A stretch of DNA of 64,000 bases. Source: Lachnoclostridium sp. An76 (GTDB lineage Bacteria; Bacillota; Clostridia; Lachnospirales; Lachnospiraceae). This document shows positions 61,344 through 64,000 of the stretch, piece by piece. The stretch spans positions 1 to 64,000 of the forward strand of contig NZ_NFHL01000005.1 in NCBI RefSeq assembly GCF_002161355.1. Reading direction: 5' to 3'. Position 1 is the stretch's first letter. Every line of letters starts with the position of its first letter. The position numbers and the translations under genes are program-made. The notes beneath the pieces were generated by a model. That model was not told where the DNA came from, searched no databases, and worked only from the letters and a program-made list of their open reading frames with translations.

Positions 61344-61748
61344 CTACCATGTATTCACAAAAAATCCTATCAGGCTTCCCACTGTACCGATCATCCCGCA
61401 TATGACAATAACGAGTGACATTACATCTCTTGATGTCCGATATCTGAAATAGTAAACGACCGTACTGTATACAACAATAAGCGACAAAATCCCGGCACTT
61501 TCAATGTGTTTTACCAAACAGTAGATAAGGAGCAGTATAGCCAGCGGATAAAACCCGATATATCCATATCTAAAACTTTTCAAATAATTCAGTTCAGCAA
61601 AACTGATCAGATTTTCCCCACACTTTTTTCTGTATGTATTATCAGAAATAATCGCACCGTTTAACAGATCATTCACATCGATTTTCAGCATACGGCTGAG
61701 AGGCTGCAGCAATGCCAGATCTGGCATAGACCGCCCCGTTTCCCTTAG
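61344..61748 (-). pseudogene. 5'-truncated XRE regulator with membrane helices
   Basis: From 61748 downward the frame reads LRETGRSMPDLALLQPLSRML, the third helix and end of an XRE DNA-binding domain (usually WExGxSxPDLxLLxPLS), then about 100 residues with three hydrophobic helices. A stop at 61749-61751 and loss of similarity mark the break, so the first ~25 residues of the DNA-binding domain are gone. The break lies 30 bp beyond the end of the serine recombinase gene and probably marks the edge of the mobile element. Confidence 0.65.
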
Positions 61749-61779
61749 TTAAAGATATTGTTGGGTATCTCAAGATGTG

Positions 61780-63402
61780 TCATTCGATTTTGCCGATAAA
61801 GCGGTAGAAGATTTCCACTTCCTGTTCCCGGCTTCCGTCCTCACTTTTGACCGCTTCATGGACAAGGATTTTTTCAATCAGCGTATTCAGAAGTTCAGCC
61901 GTCAATTCTGTGGGATTGACATACTGTTTCATCAGACCTATCCACTTTTCAGCGTCAACCGCTGTCTGGGCGGCGGCCTCCATCGCTTCGTGAAGCCGTT
62001 CAATTTTTGCGTCCAATTCTCGCTGTTCGCCCTGATACTTTTCGGACAGCATATTGAAATTGTATTCTGTAATGCGTCCGGCAGACCAGTCCTCATACAT
62101 TTTTGCAAACAGGGTGTCTACTTCTGCTTTGCGCTTTTCCGCCTTTTTCAGTTCGGCTGTCTGCCGCTTCCTTGCAGTATTGCGTTCCTTGTCGCTGGCG
62201 TTAAGTAGCCGTTTCAGAAGTTTGTCCCCATCCTGCTGTGCCAGCACAGACCAGTATTGCAGACGGGAGAGGACATAGGCGTAAAGCACATCATAGCGGA
62301 TATAGTGCATGGAGCATTGGCGTGTGCCCTGTCCATACTTGCTACAATGATAATGGGCATAGGGATTTTTGTTCTGGCTGTTCATACCATAGGCCAGCGA
62401 CCAGCCGCAGTCCGCACATTTTACCAGCCCGGAAAATATCTGCGTTGTGCCGTTCTTCTGCCGTCTGCGCCTGTTGCAAATCTGCTCCTGTACTTGACGG
62501 AACACATCTTCGGAAATAATCGCTTCGTGGGTGTTCTCCACACGATACCATTCCTCTTTTGGCTTGCGTACTTTCTTCTTGTTTTTGAATGAAATGTTGG
62601 TCTGCTTATTGTGGACGCTGTGTCCGATATAGGTTTCCTCTTTCAGAATACTTTTTACCTGCGCTATCGTCCACGCATAGGCTTTTTCCTCCGGCGCTCC
62701 GGCATAGATATTTGCGAAAGTGCCGTATCTCTGGAAATTCAGCCAGCCGGGAGTAGGTACTTTTTCTTCGACCAAAATCCGTGTAATGCTGGCGGCTCCC
62801 CGGCCATGAACGGCAAGGTCAAAAATCTTTTCGATAATCCACCTTGTTTCCGGGTCAATCAGAAGATGGCCTTTCTTATCTGGGTCTTTGACATAGCCAA
62901 GCGGAGCATAGGCTCCATAGTGTGCGCCATTTGCGAACCGTGTCCGCATGGCCGCCTTTACCTTTTTGCTGGTCTGGCGGGCGTGCATTTCATTCAGAAT
63001 GTTGAGGAATGGGGCAAGCTCATTCTCTCCGTTGATGGTGTCCACATTGTCATTGACAGCGATATAGCGGACGCCTTTGCTGGGAAAGTAGATTTCCGTG
63101 TACTGGCCGGTCAGAATGTAGTTTCTGCCTAAGCGGGATAAATCCTTCGTAACAACGCAGTTGATTTTCCCGTCCTCAATGTCATCAATCATTCTCTGAA
63201 AATCCGGCCTGTCAAAGTTCGTTCCAGACCATCCATCGTCGATATATTCATCTATGACATTCAGGCCATGCTCGGCGGCATATTGCCGGAGCATCATGCG
63301 TTGTGTCTGAATACTCCCGCTTTCTCCTTGCAGTTCATCGTCCCGGCTCAATCTCATATAAAGCGCCGTGTTGTAAATCGTAGTATTGTAAGGTTGTTTC
63401 AC
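61780..63402 (-). CDS. Large serine recombinase (TnpX-like)
   Basis: A 540-residue recombinase. Resolvase domain (1-150) has the nucleophile S19 in YMRLSRDDE and the SRLGRNY motif; a recombinase domain follows, then a zinc ribbon (CADCGWS..HYHCSKYGQGTRQC near 335-370) and a coiled coil to the end. It would excise and integrate the element. GTG 63402 has GGAGG 9 nt upstream and gives the family's usual beginning; the earlier in-frame start at 63435 is unlikely. It is the last gene before the edge. Confidence 0.93.
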   Translation of the reverse strand: MKQPYNTTIYNTALYMRLSRDDELQGESGSIQTQRMMLRQYAAEHGLNVIDEYIDDGWSGTNFDRPDFQRMIDDIEDGKINCVVTKDLSRLGRNYILTGQYTEIYFPSKGVRYIAVNDNVDTINGENELAPFLNILNEMHARQTSKKVKAAMRTRFANGAHYGAYAPLGYVKDPDKKGHLLIDPETRWIIEKIFDLAVHGRGAASITRILVEEKVPTPGWLNFQRYGTFANIYAGAPEEKAYAWTIAQVKSILKEETYIGHSVHNKQTNISFKNKKKVRKPKEEWYRVENTHEAIISEDVFRQVQEQICNRRRRQKNGTTQIFSGLVKCADCGWSLAYGMNSQNKNPYAHYHCSKYGQGTRQCSMHYIRYDVLYAYVLSRLQYWSVLAQQDGDKLLKRLLNASDKERNTARKRQTAELKKAEKRKAEVDTLFAKMYEDWSAGRITEYNFNMLSEKYQGEQRELDAKIERLHEAMEAAAQTAVDAEKWIGLMKQYVNPTELTAELLNTLIEKILVHEAVKSEDGSREQEVEIFYRFIGKIE

Positions 63403-63501
63403 CGTAAAAATCCTCCTTCTAAAGAAACAACCCACGCTTACAATACTTTTGCTCTATGGCAATTATATCATAAGCGTGGGCGTGTTATCAATGATGGGCT
63501 A

Positions 63502-63696
63502 TCAGGTTGAAGCGGCTTTTTCTGCGGTATGCCGCACCACATCTACAATCAGATCACCGAGGGGCTTCCCGCCTGCGGCGAAGTGTTCGGAGATTTTTAT
63601 ACGGTTGTTCCCACATACAAAATACTGCGTGCCGTTCTCTGCTTGTATAACCTGCCCTGTTCGGGGTGTAAAAATATCGCTTTCACTTTTTGCCAT
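63502..63696 (-). CDS. Small accessory protein of the mobile element
   Basis: A 64-residue protein (FTPRTGQVIQAENGTQYFV, then NNRIKISEHFAAGGKPLGDL) that I have seen next to serine recombinases of Clostridial elements; no function is known. GGAGG precedes ATG 63696, while an in-frame ATG at 63738 has no site. Confidence 0.7.
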   Translation of the reverse strand: MAKSESDIFTPRTGQVIQAENGTQYFVCGNNRIKISEHFAAGGKPLGDLIVDVVRHTAEKAAST

Positions 63697-63768
63697 CCAG
63701 TGTCCTCCATATTCAGTTTTCAAGGTACAATGCCGCACAAAGGCGGCGAAAATTTCTGCTTATATCTA

Positions 63769-64000
63769 TCACCTTTCCTTTACCGTGTGCCGCTGCTGAC
63801 GTTTCAGTTCCGCCAGTATATCCGGCGGGATACGGTCAACCAGCCGCTGTAAATTGTCCAGTTCGCTTTTCAGCTTTGCCCGTTCCATCGTATCTTTCAT
63901 CTTTCCTTTTTCGCTGGCCTTTGCCCTTGCTTCCAACTTCTCATTCTCCGCCAGCAGGTCATTGATTGTGACCTTGTACTTTTTCAACTGCCCGGAGAAA
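63769..64000 (-). CDS. C-terminal part of a coiled-coil protein, probably a MobV-type relaxase
   Basis: The frame is open to the window edge and reads a charged coiled coil (LLAENEKLEARAKASEKGK), then LQRLVDRIPPDILAELKRQQ before the stop at 63769. This type of tail ends Pre/MobV mobilisation proteins of small Clostridial elements, but with only 76 residues visible the identity is a guess. An internal ATG/TTG near 63987 is not a likely start. Confidence 0.45.
   Translation of the reverse strand, partial: FSGQLKKYKVTINDLLAENEKLEARAKASEKGKMKDTMERAKLKSELDNLQRLVDRIPPDILAELKRQQRHTVKER

Larger units (their letters stand above)
61749..64000 (-). mobile_element. End of an integrative/mobilisable element with a large serine recombinase, continuing beyond the window
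   Basis: The region holds a TnpX-like recombinase, a 64-residue accessory gene and the end of a coiled-coil protein resembling MobV relaxase tails. All face left. The edge at about 61750-61780 is deduced from the truncated XRE gene; I did not find terminal repeats. Confidence 0.6.

Overview
The window looks like a chromosomal segment of a spore-forming, low-to-mid GC Firmicute, most likely a gut Lachnospiraceae (Clostridium cluster XIVa). The signs are spoVA germination genes with sigma-G-type promoters, strong AGGAGG ribosome binding sites, frequent GTG/TTG starts, YtrA-type GntR and PadR regulators beside ABC transporters, a clpC/radA neighbourhood and an IS1634-type insertion sequence. No protein is diagnostic of one species, so the family assignment is an inference.

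Layout. 1-300: two tandem strong promoters reading left off the window, probably of an rRNA operon. 0.5-3.8 kb: a WYL regulator with TfoX-N and GyrI-like partners, a small acetyltransferase and a carboxymuconolactone decarboxylase-like protein. 3.9-9.85 kb: a SIR2-STAND-TPR protein (predicted antiphage effector) beside an IS element. 9.9-18.9 kb: histidine phosphatase, truncated Rpn nuclease, two ABC-2 type exporters (one with a GntR repressor), PadR plus DUF2812, DUF1848 and a thioesterase. 18.9-24.1 kb: radA, a small conserved protein, clpC and a GntR regulator. 24.1-25.1 kb: a gene-free kilobase made of very large imperfect inverted repeats. 25.1-31.7 kb: a complete phosphate operon pstSCAB-phoU-phoP-phoR. 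31.8-38.5 kb: a 2-aminoethylphosphonate operon (RpiR regulator, ABC uptake system, phnW, phnX). 38.7-44.8 kb: glmS, an ABC exporter and spoVAE/spoVAD divergent from spoVAC. 44.9-54.2 kb: a type I restriction-modification locus whose hsdS and hsdR are separated by two toxin-antitoxin-like pairs, a tyrosine recombinase and a small membrane protein. 54.3-57 kb: a beta-CASP metallo-beta-lactamase-fold protein with a long unassigned C-terminus. 57-61.3 kb: a large wall-anchored phosphatase with predicted PhoP boxes and an SdpI-like protein. 61.3-64 kb: the end of a mobile element with a large serine recombinase; a truncated XRE gene marks its edge.

How the genes work together. Phosphorus acquisition is the main theme: PhoR/PhoP would sense limitation, Pst imports phosphate, the wall phosphatase (PhoP-box-like repeats upstream) frees phosphate outside the cell, and the phosphonate operon takes up 2-aminoethylphosphonate and splits it to acetaldehyde and phosphate through PhnW and PhnX. 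A 15-bp palindrome in front of both the RpiR gene and the phosphonate transporter predicts local control by that RpiR protein. Defence is the second theme: a SIR2-STAND protein carrying a nearly perfect 240-bp coding repeat array, and a composite type I R-M/toxin-antitoxin/recombinase island. Several junk-like junctions (three truncated genes, a zinc-ribbon remnant, palindromic repeats) show that the accessory parts are in flux.
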